Translations under genes and position numbers: made by a program | Assembly: GCF_004358025.1 (NCBI RefSeq) | Contig: NZ_SMTL01000002.1 | Location: 62,001-126,000, forward strand | DNA: 64,000 nt | Source of the DNA: Rhizobium deserti | Lineage (GTDB): Bacteria > Pseudomonadota > Alphaproteobacteria > Rhizobiales > Rhizobiaceae | Direction: 5' to 3' | Notes under the pieces: generated by a model | What the model was told of the DNA's origin: nothing | The model's input: the letters and a program-made list of their open reading frames with translations, nothing else | Database searches by the model: none | Shown: in pieces, positions 1 to 8,894 of the stretch | Position numbering within the stretch: position 1 is the first letter of the stretch | Layout of the letters: every line of letters begins with the position of its first letter

Positions 1-7
1 CGTCTGC

Positions 8-1312
8 TCATCTTTCAGGAGGAAAAAGAAGGCGCCCAATTTGACGCAGTCTCGAAGACTGGAGCTCTGCAAAGAAAAGGCCAGGGTCTCGCCGGAACTC
101 CACTAGGTCTTCGGCGCTGGCTACTTTTTTGATGTAAGGATCTAAAATGAAGCGCAGCAGGTATCTCCAACCGAGCAAGCCGAGTGGACTGCGTAGGCCC
201 CACTCGGCTACGCTGAATATATGAGGTCTCGGATCTTTCCAGGTTTCCGAAGTACGCCCTTGCAGGTCTGACTCCAGCAGATGAAGCGCGTCCTCGAACT
301 CAATCGGAGATCCATTCCGCGAAAAATATCGCGGATAAAGAAGATACGCTCCGGCAAATAGCTCAATGAGTCCAAGTTTTCGCGGTCGTTCTGAACCTTC
401 TTGTCTGTCGTCCGTCAAACCCCATCCAGCGTAGAAGGGCCGCCCAAGGACAGTTACCAACTTTTCCCGTATAAGGGCTTCAAATCCAACCAGTGAGGTT
501 ATCGTATAGACATGGTCCACGCATTGGAGGACCTTTGAAATAGGTATATTTTCCGCCATGATGTGGCAGAGGTGCGCAACGTCTTCAGGCCGGCTTCGCG
601 CCTCCCTAACACGGAAGATAATGTCTGGGTGAATTCGGTAGATGATTTCAGCTTCGGGATTTTCCTTAGCAGCAAGACGAACTAACTCATTGTTGGTGTG
701 GGCGACCTTCGAGCCGTACATAACCGCCGCGTCATTCTCTACTTGCCCAACAACTAAAACTTTTTTGCGCGAACTATTCAGATAGGTCGGCAACTCCCTA
801 TAGACGCCTCCATTGTACTTAGATATCTCGTTCTCGCATAGTCGCGCAATTCCTGCCCTAGCCCGTGAAAGTAGCGCTTCATCCGTTCGAAAGTTGTAAT
901 CGCTCAAGATCCGCTGCAACCGCGTCCGTCTCTTCCAGTCAAAATGAGGTGCCACGTCGTCGATGGTTAACGACAATGGAATCGCTTGGCTGGCGTGAGG
1001 ATTTGCGGACCGAATAAAGCCGTCTTCAATGAAAAATATGGGCATCTGGAGATCCGCCGCAAGTTGCGTGTAAAACCCCCACCTATCAATCCCCCAAAGA
1101 AAAATGGCCGGCGATTCGCATGCTTTAATCTTCGGCTCCCATTCCCTGCCAAACTCTTCCGCACTTAAATACATGGGAGCAAATTCGAAGTGCAGATGAG
1201 GCAGTGCCTGCCTTAGGAAATCGTGTTTCCACTTCTTAAACTGAAAGCCGAATACGGTACGGATCCCGCTGTTCCCATCGACCGCCAACCCGAGAAGCTC
1301 ATGTTGTATCAC
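8..1312 (-). CDS. Capsule polysaccharide export/Kdo-transferase family protein (KpsC/KpsS-like)
   Basis: This 434-aa protein resembles the Capsule_synth family (KpsC/KpsS/LipA type), whose members add beta-Kdo linker residues to the lipid anchor of capsular polysaccharide at the inner face of the inner membrane. Family motifs seen are FFIEDGFIRS (about residues 93-102), VGQVENDAAV (188-197) and GRPFYAGWGLTDD (290-302). The length fits a single-domain KpsS-like enzyme rather than the two-domain KpsC. It is the leftmost gene and reads out of the window. It sits at the edge of an island in which the sugar-nucleotide genes are broken, so its product may no longer have a full pathway around it. 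The start codon is not tightly fixed. Family is confident; the exact acceptor is inference. Confidence 0.85.
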   Translation of the reverse strand: MIQHELLGLAVDGNSGIRTVFGFQFKKWKHDFLRQALPHLHFEFAPMYLSAEEFGREWEPKIKACESPAIFLWGIDRWGFYTQLAADLQMPIFFIEDGFIRSANPHASQAIPLSLTIDDVAPHFDWKRRTRLQRILSDYNFRTDEALLSRARAGIARLCENEISKYNGGVYRELPTYLNSSRKKVLVVGQVENDAAVMYGSKVAHTNNELVRLAAKENPEAEIIYRIHPDIIFRVREARSRPEDVAHLCHIMAENIPISKVLQCVDHVYTITSLVGFEALIREKLVTVLGRPFYAGWGLTDDRQEGSERPRKLGLIELFAGAYLLYPRYFSRNGSPIEFEDALHLLESDLQGRTSETWKDPRPHIFSVAEWGLRSPLGLLGWRYLLRFILDPYIKKVASAEDLVEFRRDPGLFFAELQSSRLRQIGRLLFPPER

Positions 1313-1742
1313 AGCGCAGCTAGTTCCCCATTTCGGGCATCCAGCCCTTTTTTTGTCAGTACATTTATAGGTAGAAAGTCCACAAAGTCCTACGCAAAAT
1401 GGATGTCCTATAAATCTATATCATGTCAACATTACTTCGGAGCAATTGAGAGGCTGAATGGCATCGAAACCAATTCAACTAATGAACAAAACTCAAGAAC
1501 GTGCTGTTTGGGATCTATGGAATTTAGCTGAACCGGAACAAAGGAGTTCTCCTAACACCTTTGCGCTGAAAATGGTGCAAGAAGTCGGGAGCGGCTCGAT
1601 GGACGGCAATTTGCGGAGTTAGTTATAATCGTGATAGGACACATGCCTGACCCTCAACTGTCGCCGAGGGGCGGGGTCCGGCGCAAGCAAAGGTACAAGC
1701 ACAAAGGTTCCTGTTGATCGACGATAATGCCGAGTTACCGTC
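1313..1742. other. Gene-free stretch in the polysaccharide island
   Basis: No convincing gene is seen here. The open frames are short, lack SD sequences and have no recognisable product. The right part leads into a broken transposase end, so part of this stretch may be degraded mobile-element DNA. Confidence 0.5.
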
Positions 1743-1904
1743 AGCTTCTTCAATCTTCTGAAGCGAGAGCGGATACGTCGCAGGGTCTATCGTTCACGCG
1801 ATGAAGCTCGCCAGGATGGGTTCGGCTACATCGAAATGTTCTACAACCCGAAGCGCAAGCAGGTGAGAAACGGGATGCTATCGCCCTTCGAGTTCGAGAA
1901 GTAG
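1743..1904 (+). pseudogene. 3' remnant of an IS3-family transposase (OrfB)
   Basis: Translation from 1743 gives the typical C-terminus of an IS3-family DDE transposase: SFFNLLKRERIRRRVY, then RSRDEARQDGFGYIEMFYNP, then LSPFEFEK and a TAG stop at 1902-1904. Just upstream, DNA encoding DNAE (the usual D-N-A before the SFF motif) lies in another frame, so at least one frameshift is present, and the rest of the transposase is gone. The bases after the stop (about 1923-1950) resemble the TGTCT-type right end of such elements, but no matching left end was found. Confidence 0.8.
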
Positions 1905-1983
1905 CGCAAAACTTGACGCGAGGGTGTCTGCAAAAATTGCGGCTGTTCAACTGTTGCCGTATCACACTAGCCCTGAGGGGAGC

Positions 1984-2916
1984 ATGAGCAGCTTTAGCTT
2001 TAAACAGCAGCTAGACAGCCTACACTTCGCGTTGTTTGGATGGCCTACTGACCATTTAACGCCGCTGAGCCAGCTGGAAGCATGTGGGGATATTCGAGAA
2101 GCTGCGATCCTACTTTTGAATTCAGACCGTTTTCGCTGGGACATACGGGACAAAGTACCGCTTTTTGCTGAGGAAAAATGGGTGTGTACAGAATACATGG
2201 GGCTGCGCATCTGGGTCAATTTACATGACAGCCAGGTCTCTTTCGGCGTCTTGCATCAGGACTGGGAGGTTCGCGAAGCCCACTTCATGACGGATATGCT
2301 AAATTCTGGGGACACTATGCTAGATATTGGGGCCAATGTAGGCGTTTACACGCTACAGGCCGCGAGAGCGGTTGGGTCGACGGGAGAAATACATTCTTTC
2401 GAACCTAATCCGACGGTGAACAGAATGTTGAGGAGGTCGATCACGGATAATGGCTTTCAAGATATCTGTGTAGTCCACGAAGTTGGGCTTGCTGATGCCG
2501 ACACACCCGGGTCTCTGCACCATCTCACGGGCACCAATAACGTTGGTGCGGCTTACGTCAGTAAGTCTGCGGGTGCCGGCATCTCTATATCTCTTCGTCG
2601 CCTTGACTCCTTTACGTTCGAAAGACGGATCAACTTCATGAAAATTGATGTTGAAGGTTATGAATGCCAGGTGCTTGAAGGTGGCAGCAAGTTGCTCGGT
2701 GAACATCGACCGCTGGTGCTGGCCGAACTCTTTCCGTGTGGGCTTCGCAACACAGGCGGTAGGTCGGCTCGAGAATTGGTCGCCAGATGGACTGACCTTC
2801 AATACAAGGTTGAGGAATTCGAACACGGTCGGCTTGGCCGTGTAATCAACCACAGTAACATCGATGACTACGAGGATATTGTAGATCCGATCAACGTGCT
2901 GTGCACTCCGACATGA
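1984..2916 (+). CDS. FkbM-family methyltransferase
   Basis: This 310-aa SAM-dependent methyltransferase of the FkbM family would methylate a sugar hydroxyl, in this setting probably on a surface polysaccharide. The SAM-binding motif I is LDIGANVG (about residues 113-120), followed by an acidic loop in HSFEPNP and the family motif MKIDVEGYE near residue 219. The N-terminal 100 residues are a helical extension. The frame is open upstream to a GTG at 1924, but ATG 1984 has a GAGGGG SD four bases ahead and is preferred; the upstream frame would run into the transposon-end remnant. The next gene is convergent, with only two bases between the stops. Confidence 0.85.
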   Translation: MSSFSFKQQLDSLHFALFGWPTDHLTPLSQLEACGDIREAAILLLNSDRFRWDIRDKVPLFAEEKWVCTEYMGLRIWVNLHDSQVSFGVLHQDWEVREAHFMTDMLNSGDTMLDIGANVGVYTLQAARAVGSTGEIHSFEPNPTVNRMLRRSITDNGFQDICVVHEVGLADADTPGSLHHLTGTNNVGAAYVSKSAGAGISISLRRLDSFTFERRINFMKIDVEGYECQVLEGGSKLLGEHRPLVLAELFPCGLRNTGGRSARELVARWTDLQYKVEEFEHGRLGRVINHSNIDDYEDIVDPINVLCTPT

Positions 2917-2918
2917 GA

Positions 2919-3908
2919 TCAGCTCTGTGATTCAACGATGATCGAAGCTACCTGCAGAGTCCCTTTTGTCAGCAACGTATCGCTCAATGCAAACCTGAAC
3001 TCATATGGATCATGGGGGTCTTGCACTACGAATGACATCGAGACTTCGAGGTGCGTCGCGCTGCTGGCAAAGCCATCTAATCTCGCGTGACTTACTCCGG
3101 CATTGTCTTTGTATACGAAGACGTCAGCAACCCACGCTGCGCCAAGGATGCTTTCGGAAACTTCGACAGCGACTCTGACTGTCCACGATCCCGTAGGAAG
3201 CCTGACGAACGGTCCGCAAAGTAAACCACGTGGCTCTCCTACAACCTCCATATCTCCGAGGAACGGCGTGAAATCATCAGAGAGGACTAAGCCGGTAACC
3301 GGAATCGGGACACGGAGTTCTCGCCCCAGCAGCCGCTCCTCCATGGCTTGACAATAAAGCATTATCTCCGGAGGAAGATCTGCTAGAAGCCCATGCAGCG
3401 CTCCTAGCTCTTCTTCAGTTGATAACAGTGTCGAATCCGGACAGAAGCTGGCGGCCCGCTCGAAAGTCGGTTCAGCCAATTCCCAAGCTGAAAACGAGAC
3501 AGTGCGTGTGGAGCGGGATTGCACGTCCGCTGGACGGATAATAATTGCCGCTTCGTTGGCTGCGGCCGTGATCAGAACCGCAGTCTCTTCAGAAAGCTGG
3601 CGCCAGCAAGACAGGACGTCCCCGTCTTCGGCCTGCAGCTTGATGGCCAACAGAGGCAAGAAATGCGGCGCGGCGATAAGCACAGGAATCCGTGCATCTG
3701 CTAGGTGCACCAGAAGTTTTGCGTCGGGCGACGTGCTTTCGACGAGCAGCAAAGGCTCATTTGAAAATGTACAAATTCGCGCTATTTCCTCAAGTGAATC
3801 GGCCTTATGCCGGGACCACGGTTTTCCTGCCTCGTCCATGCTACGTGCGACTGCTTGGATCAACAGCTCAGTGAAAGCCCCTGGAGGGCCAATGACTGGT
3901 ACCAGCAT
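2919..3908 (-). CDS. Hypothetical protein, possible polysaccharide-locus protein
   Basis: This 329-aa product was not recognised. The N-terminal half looks like an alternating alpha/beta fold starting LVPVIGPPGAFTE, but it lacks a Walker lysine. The last third (from about residue 205) is rich in beta strands and could be a sugar-binding-like sandwich. No signal peptide or membrane segment is visible. It lies between a methyltransferase gene and the broken manC, on the same strand as manC and exoC, so it may once have belonged to their operon. Its frame is intact even though its neighbours are broken. Function unknown. Confidence 0.65.
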   Translation of the reverse strand: MLVPVIGPPGAFTELLIQAVARSMDEAGKPWSRHKADSLEEIARICTFSNEPLLLVESTSPDAKLLVHLADARIPVLIAAPHFLPLLAIKLQAEDGDVLSCWRQLSEETAVLITAAANEAAIIIRPADVQSRSTRTVSFSAWELAEPTFERAASFCPDSTLLSTEEELGALHGLLADLPPEIMLYCQAMEERLLGRELRVPIPVTGLVLSDDFTPFLGDMEVVGEPRGLLCGPFVRLPTGSWTVRVAVEVSESILGAAWVADVFVYKDNAGVSHARLDGFASSATHLEVSMSFVVQDPHDPYEFRFALSDTLLTKGTLQVASIIVESQS

Positions 3909-4038
3909 ATTCAGCTTTCACTATCTACAGGGCTAACCTGGTTCTTCTTCATTCATGCCGCGGAACAAAGATGACCCGCTGTTCAAATTTTACCGATGGC
4001 TAGCGGAACGCGTTGAAGATGACATCTTCTACAGCTGC

Positions 4039-5465
4039 TTACTTGCGTCCATATTCATCGTCTATGCGGGTGATGTCATCCTCGCCAAGATAAGAGCCGG
4101 TCTGCACCTCAATCATCTCAAGCACGATTTTGCCTGGATTAGCAAGACGATGAACTTGGCCCTGTGGAATGAAGACGGACTCATTTTCACGAAGGATCTT
4201 AGTATCATCCCCGACTGTGACCTCGGCGGTACCTTTCACGCAGATCCAATGCTCAGACCTATGCTGATGCGTCTGGAGCGAAAGTTTTTTTCCAGGCGTG
4301 ACGAACAACCGCTTCACCTGAAATCGGTCGCCGTTAAGTACGGAAGTGTAGCCGCCCCAAGGCCGATAGGCAGTAGGATGAGTCTGAGTTAACGCTGCGG
4401 TATCTTTCTCTGCAGCAAGAAGCCTGACAAGATCGCGGACATGTTGGCTTTCGTCCAGCCGACCCACATATACCGCATCTTCGCTCGCGATGACAGCAAC
4501 ACCATTAAGCCCTTGAACCGCAAGATGGCAGGTGCGAGATATCACTAACGAGTTCTTAGTATTCAGGACTGTCGCATGCCCAGAAGTGACATTGCCAGCC
4601 TCGTCCTGCTTACTCATTTTCCAAACGGCATCCCAACTGCCCATATCTGACCAACCAAAGGTCGAGGGCACCACAGCGGCATCGATCGTCTTCTCCATCA
4701 CGGCAAAGTCGATCGATGTGTCTCGGCTAGATGCAAAGGTTGCTGAATCCGCCCGTAAAAAATCGAGATCGCGCGAAGCATTGGCAACGGACTTAGCAGC
4801 AGAATCGCTTACGACTGGGGCAAATTTTCCTATTCGTTGAATATTTGTCTAGCAGAGAACATGAAAATGCCAGAGTTCCAGACGGAGTTCCCCTCCCCCA
4901 ACATTTTTTCGGCCTCTTCAAGAGTGGGTTTTTCGACATATCTCTCGATGTTATAGGCGCCAGAAGTCAATTGTTCACCAAATTGGATATAACCGTAGCC
5001 TGTCGCCGGTTCCGTCGGATTGATCCCGATAGCAACGAGTTTACAGAGTACCGTTGCGCGTGCTTGGTACATGGCGTCGAAATATGCACCGTCGGCTGCA
5101 ATTTCATGGTCCGACGCTAGCACTTTTAATATTGCGCCCTCACCGAAGCGCTCCAGTGCGAACGCAGCCGCGGCCGCGATCGCAGGACCGGTATTTCGTG
5201 CGACGGGCTCTAAAAGAACAGCGGACAACATAACTCGGCTTGCCCGAGCCTGCTCTGCGGCGAGAAAACGAAACTCTTCATTAGTAACCACAAGGGGAGG
5301 CTCGTAGAAGACAAGTTGGATACTCGGCCGAGGGCTTCTTGGAACAATGTTTTATTGCTGCCGAAACGAATGAACTGCTTTGGTGAGCTGGCGCGCGATA
5401 AGGGCCACAGACGGGTGCCCTTGCCTCCTGCCAAGATCACGGAAACAACCCGGTCAGCCAGTCAT
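4039..5465 (-). pseudogene. manC: Broken mannose-1-phosphate guanylyltransferase/mannose-6-phosphate isomerase (manC)
   Basis: The intact enzyme makes GDP-mannose and, through its cupin domain, interconverts fructose-6-P and mannose-6-P. All its parts are present in order but in different frames. The nucleotidyltransferase motif VILAGGKGTRLWPLSR is encoded around 5393-5440. Then come NEEFRFLAAEQARASR, the ...FMFSARQI segment, and finally VMEKTIDAAVVPSTFGWSD plus the cupin ending DDITRIDDEYGRK. The frame changes near 5455 (the ATG at 5465 reads only M-T-G-stop), near 5310 and near 4845. Total span (about 475 codons) equals the normal family length. The ATG overlaps the exoC stop (TAATG), showing a former exoC-manC operon. 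No functional protein is expected. Confidence 0.88.
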
Positions 5466-6621
5466 TAGTCCTCGAACCTAAAACCTGCGTCAGGGTAGCT
5501 GCTTTCTGCCCATTGGCGAATGAGGCCAGCAGTCTGCTGTAGGAGCTCCATCGCCGCCTGCTCGGTGCGTGCTTCTACATAGCAACGCATCTCCGGAGCG
5601 TTAACAGACGTGCGCACGTGAACAATTTCTCCCTCCGCCAAGGTTACTCGTAATCCATTCACCTTGTTGACATCTATAACTTCTGACAGAGGAGCGAAAA
5701 AACCTTGCAAATTGTAGTCCGAGTGGTGCAGGCGCGCCATGAGTGCTGCACTTTTTGTCCTATCAAAGTTCTCTAGTCGATCGGCGGCAGTGAATGGGAG
5801 AATGTAAGACGCAGCGAGCTGTGACAACGTCTGTTTTCTTCGAGCCGCGGTGAAAAACGCCGGCAGGATTGGTAGGACGCTATCGCGCGTTGGAAGCGGC
5901 GACAAGATTCGGCCTTGGATGTCAAAATCTGAAGCAATGATTGTACCCCCCATTGGTCTTAAATCCAATCACGCCTTTCTGCCGGCGCCGCAAACAGTTC
6001 TCCATTTCGGCTAACACAAAGGGTGAGCCTACTTTGGTCCGAATAACCTCGAATTGCCGAGCGTGTCCAGGCCGGAATTGGACGTAACCGGAGTTACGAC
6101 GACGGGTGCGCCGAGGAAGTAGCACTTATGAGGCCAAGGAAGTCGCCTCGCATCAATGCACCAGTCTCGTCCGCAACAAGAGGTCGGTCACCATCTCCGT
6201 CTGCCGAAACGATTGCACCCAGCGTGCAGTCAGCCGCCCACGTCCGAAGGAGGGTTGAGCATTTTTGGTGGCACAGCCTCGGTATCCACCGGGATGAAAT
6301 GATCGGAACGACCAAGTGCAACGACCAATGCGCCGTAGCCTTCGAGAACATCTACGAGTAGATCCCGAGGCACAAAAGAGTGCTGATAGACGCCGATCTT
6401 TAGGCCTGCGAGCCCCGAAGCAGGAATGATACTAGCATTGCGTGCAGCATACAGTGCCAAGGCCTCTGCTGAATGATCAGAAGCTTCACCGGGTCTTTTA
6501 ATAGTGGCCGGTACGCTAGATTGTTTGCAATAGCCGTGATCTGTTGCTCGTCCTTCTTGTTGATCTCCCCATCGTGTCTGTAGAATTTAATGCCGTTCCG
6601 ATCAGATGGTGCGCCAATCAC
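5465..6621 (-). pseudogene. exoC: Broken and 5'-truncated phosphomannomutase/phosphoglucomutase (exoC/manB)
   Basis: The intact enzyme converts hexose-6-P to hexose-1-P for GDP-mannose or UDP-glucose. The pieces read, in order, RNGIKFYRHDGEINK, ASGLAGLKIGVYQHSFVPRD, the magnesium loop [10 protein letters not shown], a [16 protein letters not shown] segment, then GGTIIASDFDIQGR and the C-terminal domain. They fall in at least six frame segments, with switches near 6480, 6257, 6119, 6065 and 5960. The first recognisable residues match roughly position 110 of intact homologues, so about 100 N-terminal codons, including the catalytic serine loop, are missing. The homology stops at about 6621, immediately before the SD of the next, divergent gene. 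Confidence 0.85.
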
Positions 6622-6633
6622 GGGAGCGAAATC

Positions 6634-7029
6634 ATGAAGAGAAGTCTGACACTAGGCGTGGTCGCCTTTGCTTTTCTGGCTCAAGGCGCAGCCGCGCAGT
6701 CGGTGGTCGACATGTCGTCGCGGAACCCGCCCCGGTATGAAAGGGGGCTGGGTGACAAGCAAGCGGCACGAGCCGACGACCGGTCCGAACGGCAGGAGAA
6801 CTGGCGAGCAGACGCATCGAGGGAGCAATTGCCCGAGGAACGCGGCGCACGTTTCCGCATCGAAGCCGGCCAGTCGAAGATAGACCTGCAATGCCCGACG
6901 GGAGAACCTTTGCGGGATTGCACCGAGGCCCTGCTCCAGGTGATCGATCATATGCGCAGCGAACTGCCTGAAGACCGGCAGCCCTCGGACGAAGGGCGCG
7001 ACAGGCGTCGTTACCGCGAAGGAAGCTAG
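6634..7029 (+). CDS. Small secreted hypothetical protein
   Basis: This is a 131-aa protein with a clear Sec signal peptide (MKRSLTLGVVAFAFLAQGAAAQ, cleavage likely after AAA or AQ). The mature part is very rich in charged residues (R, D, E), with two cysteines in LQCPTG and LRDCTEA that could form a disulfide. ATG 6634 is preferred over upstream in-frame codons because GGGAG lies just ahead and the signal peptide begins there. It is divergent from the truncated exoC and marks the start of a different gene neighbourhood. No family was recognised. Confidence 0.7.
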   Translation: MKRSLTLGVVAFAFLAQGAAAQSVVDMSSRNPPRYERGLGDKQAARADDRSERQENWRADASREQLPEERGARFRIEAGQSKIDLQCPTGEPLRDCTEALLQVIDHMRSELPEDRQPSDEGRDRRRYREGS

Positions 7030-7059
7030 ATCCGACTGCCAGTCCGACTGGGAGACAGA

Positions 7060-8061
7060 TCAACGATCGTTGGCGATCTGCCGTTCAAGCTGGACCGCCT
7101 TTGCATGAAGATCACGATCGCGCCCCGCAACCTTTTCGATGGCTGCGATCGCAAGATCCGCGGCAACGTAATCCGACTTGTGACCGAGATTATGGACCAC
7201 GACAAGCTGCGAGCCGCGAATGGCGCGCGTCAGCTGCCTCGCATGCAGTTGAGGGGAAACGATCTGGTCCGCATCTCCGGTGATGATCACCGTTGGCGCT
7301 TTGATCCTGCCATAATGCCTCGATGCAGTCTCCGCCCATTTGCTCAACCCTGCGATCTCTTGCGCATTATGCCGGAAGGCTGCCGGCCGGAGGGCCTGCC
7401 AGGCCTTGGTTTTGCTGCTATAGCCAGGCGGCGGGCGATTGGGTGCGAAGACGCCGGCAATGGCCCGGTTCATTGCAAAGAGGCCGATGCTGGGGGCAAG
7501 GATGGCGCTGAACAAGGTCCCGCTCACCGGCCGTCGCGCCGCATCATAATACCAGGCCACGCCGCCGGGCCACGGATAAACGGCGGGCGAAAGAAAAACC
7601 AGGCCGATCACCTTGTCCGGATGGCGCAATGCAATGGCCGCCGCAATGGCACCGCCGAAAGAATGTCCAACAATGATGGCCTTGGGTATTCCGCGCTTCT
7701 CCATCAGCCGGGCGATGCTGTCCGCCTGGCCGTCGGGATAGATGTCTTCAGATCCTCCTGCATCGGAGCGTCCATGGCCCGGCCGGTCGACAAAAAGCAT
7801 GGTCGCACGCCCCTCCAGCTTGGCGCGGAAGGACAGGACGGGGTCGTAAAGATTGGCGCTTGCACCATGAAGGAAAACGATCGGCGGCAGATCAGCGCCT
7901 TTTTGTGCTGGCACGAGCAGGCTGTTGAGCTCGAAGCCGCCAATGTCGATGCGCAACTCGCCGTCCGCCAGTTCGCCGCTGCGGCTGATACTGATGACAC
8001 TGCCCATAACGGCGAATACGAGGAAGAGGAATTGGATATGGCGCAGGATGCTGTTGGACAT
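7060..8061 (-). CDS. Alpha/beta hydrolase, membrane-anchored or exported
   Basis: This is a 333-aa alpha/beta-hydrolase-fold protein. After an N-terminal hydrophobic segment (about residues 9-25, signal anchor or signal peptide) come the oxyanion-loop motif FLHGASANLYDP, the nucleophile elbow VGHSFGG (Ser near residue 137), the acid in GDADQIVSP and the catalytic histidine in NLGHKSDY. The substrate is unknown; lipase/esterase-like activity at the cytoplasmic membrane or in the periplasm is an inference. It follows the anti-sigma gene on the same strand with a gap of about 120 bases, so it may belong to that regulon. Confidence 0.8.
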   Translation of the reverse strand: MSNSILRHIQFLFLVFAVMGSVISISRSGELADGELRIDIGGFELNSLLVPAQKGADLPPIVFLHGASANLYDPVLSFRAKLEGRATMLFVDRPGHGRSDAGGSEDIYPDGQADSIARLMEKRGIPKAIIVGHSFGGAIAAAIALRHPDKVIGLVFLSPAVYPWPGGVAWYYDAARRPVSGTLFSAILAPSIGLFAMNRAIAGVFAPNRPPPGYSSKTKAWQALRPAAFRHNAQEIAGLSKWAETASRHYGRIKAPTVIITGDADQIVSPQLHARQLTRAIRGSQLVVVHNLGHKSDYVAADLAIAAIEKVAGRDRDLHAKAVQLERQIANDR

Positions 8062-8180
8062 TCGTGCTCGAATTCATGGAACGACGGAATAAGGACCGCC
8101 TGCAAGCTCATACGGCTGGCGACCGCCATCCGTTTCAGGCGGCACCAGAATAAATCATCATTCCAACTCGATCGGCGGAT

Positions 8181-8894
8181 TCAGAGCCGGCGAGCTGAGC
8201 CGCTTGCGACGATTGGGCCGGTCGCCTGGCCGGTCGGCGAGCCGCCGAAGGGTTCAAGTGTGACGGCAAGCGTCGATCCCTCGGCGATGCGCTCACGCAT
8301 GTCTGCCGGAACGAGCATTTCACCGTCAATTCCCGCTTGCAGCACACCGAGCGACAGCGGGCTGCCGCTCTCGGGCACAAGCCAGAGCTCGAGCGATTTT
8401 TCTTCCGGCCGGCCCGCGGCAACGGGTGTCATCCGTAAGCGGCCACTTGCTATATCGTAGGATGCGAGCAGATTGATCGAGCTGCCGGGCGCCGACAGTT
8501 CCGCCACCAGCGGCGCCGCTGGCTGCCTGCCAGGGATAGATGTCGCCGCGTAAAACAAGGCGACGATCGCCACCGCGGAGGTAACGAATGAAAGCGAGCG
8601 CCAGAAGACGGCAGAATGCCAGAGGCCCGATCGCGACGATTGCTCCATGTTCCCGAAGAGACGCCGCTCGATCTGCGCAAACACGGCACTCGGCGGCACC
8701 TGCTCGTCATAGTCACTATTGAAACTCGAGAGATCCGCCTGCCAGCGCTGTACGATCCGGGCGAAACGCGCATCCTGCACCATGCGCTGTTCGACGAGCC
8801 GGCGCGCGGGTAACGACAGCACGCCGAGCACGTATTCACCCGCCAGGATCTCGTCCTGCGGTCCGCCGCCCTGGTTCTGGCCGCTCGACGTCAT
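8181..8894 (-). CDS. Anti-sigma factor, RskA-like
   Basis: This 237-aa membrane anti-sigma factor would hold the ECF sigma factor encoded just upstream. The N-terminal part (EILAGEYVLGVLSLPARR) is the cytoplasmic sigma-binding region, with no zinc-binding HxxxCxxC motif. A single membrane segment lies around residues 95-115 (FVTSAVAIVALFYAA). The periplasmic domain matches the anti-sigma-K RskA C-terminus (LELWLVPESGSPLSLG ... LAVTLEPFGGSPTGQ). ATG 8894 overlaps the sigma-factor stop (ATGA), which implies translational coupling; a GTG 12 bases upstream is the alternative start. Release by regulated proteolysis is typical of the family. Confidence 0.85.
   Translation of the reverse strand: MTSSGQNQGGGPQDEILAGEYVLGVLSLPARRLVEQRMVQDARFARIVQRWQADLSSFNSDYDEQVPPSAVFAQIERRLFGNMEQSSRSGLWHSAVFWRSLSFVTSAVAIVALFYAATSIPGRQPAAPLVAELSAPGSSINLLASYDIASGRLRMTPVAAGRPEEKSLELWLVPESGSPLSLGVLQAGIDGEMLVPADMRERIAEGSTLAVTLEPFGGSPTGQATGPIVASGSARRL

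Noticed and set aside
1223..1531. Plus-strand 102-codon frame beside the capsule gene
   Set aside because: It starts inside the Kdo-transferase-like gene on the other strand, lacks an SD and resembles nothing known.
3955..4392. Plus-strand 145-codon frame at the 3' end of manC
   Set aside because: Almost all of it is antisense to the ManC cupin region; the remaining 80 bases hold no motif.
7105..8460. Long plus-strand open frame of 451 codons
   Set aside because: It lies antisense to the hydrolase and anti-sigma genes, which have clear motifs. High-GC codon bias leaves the opposite strand open; it has no SD and no recognisable domain.
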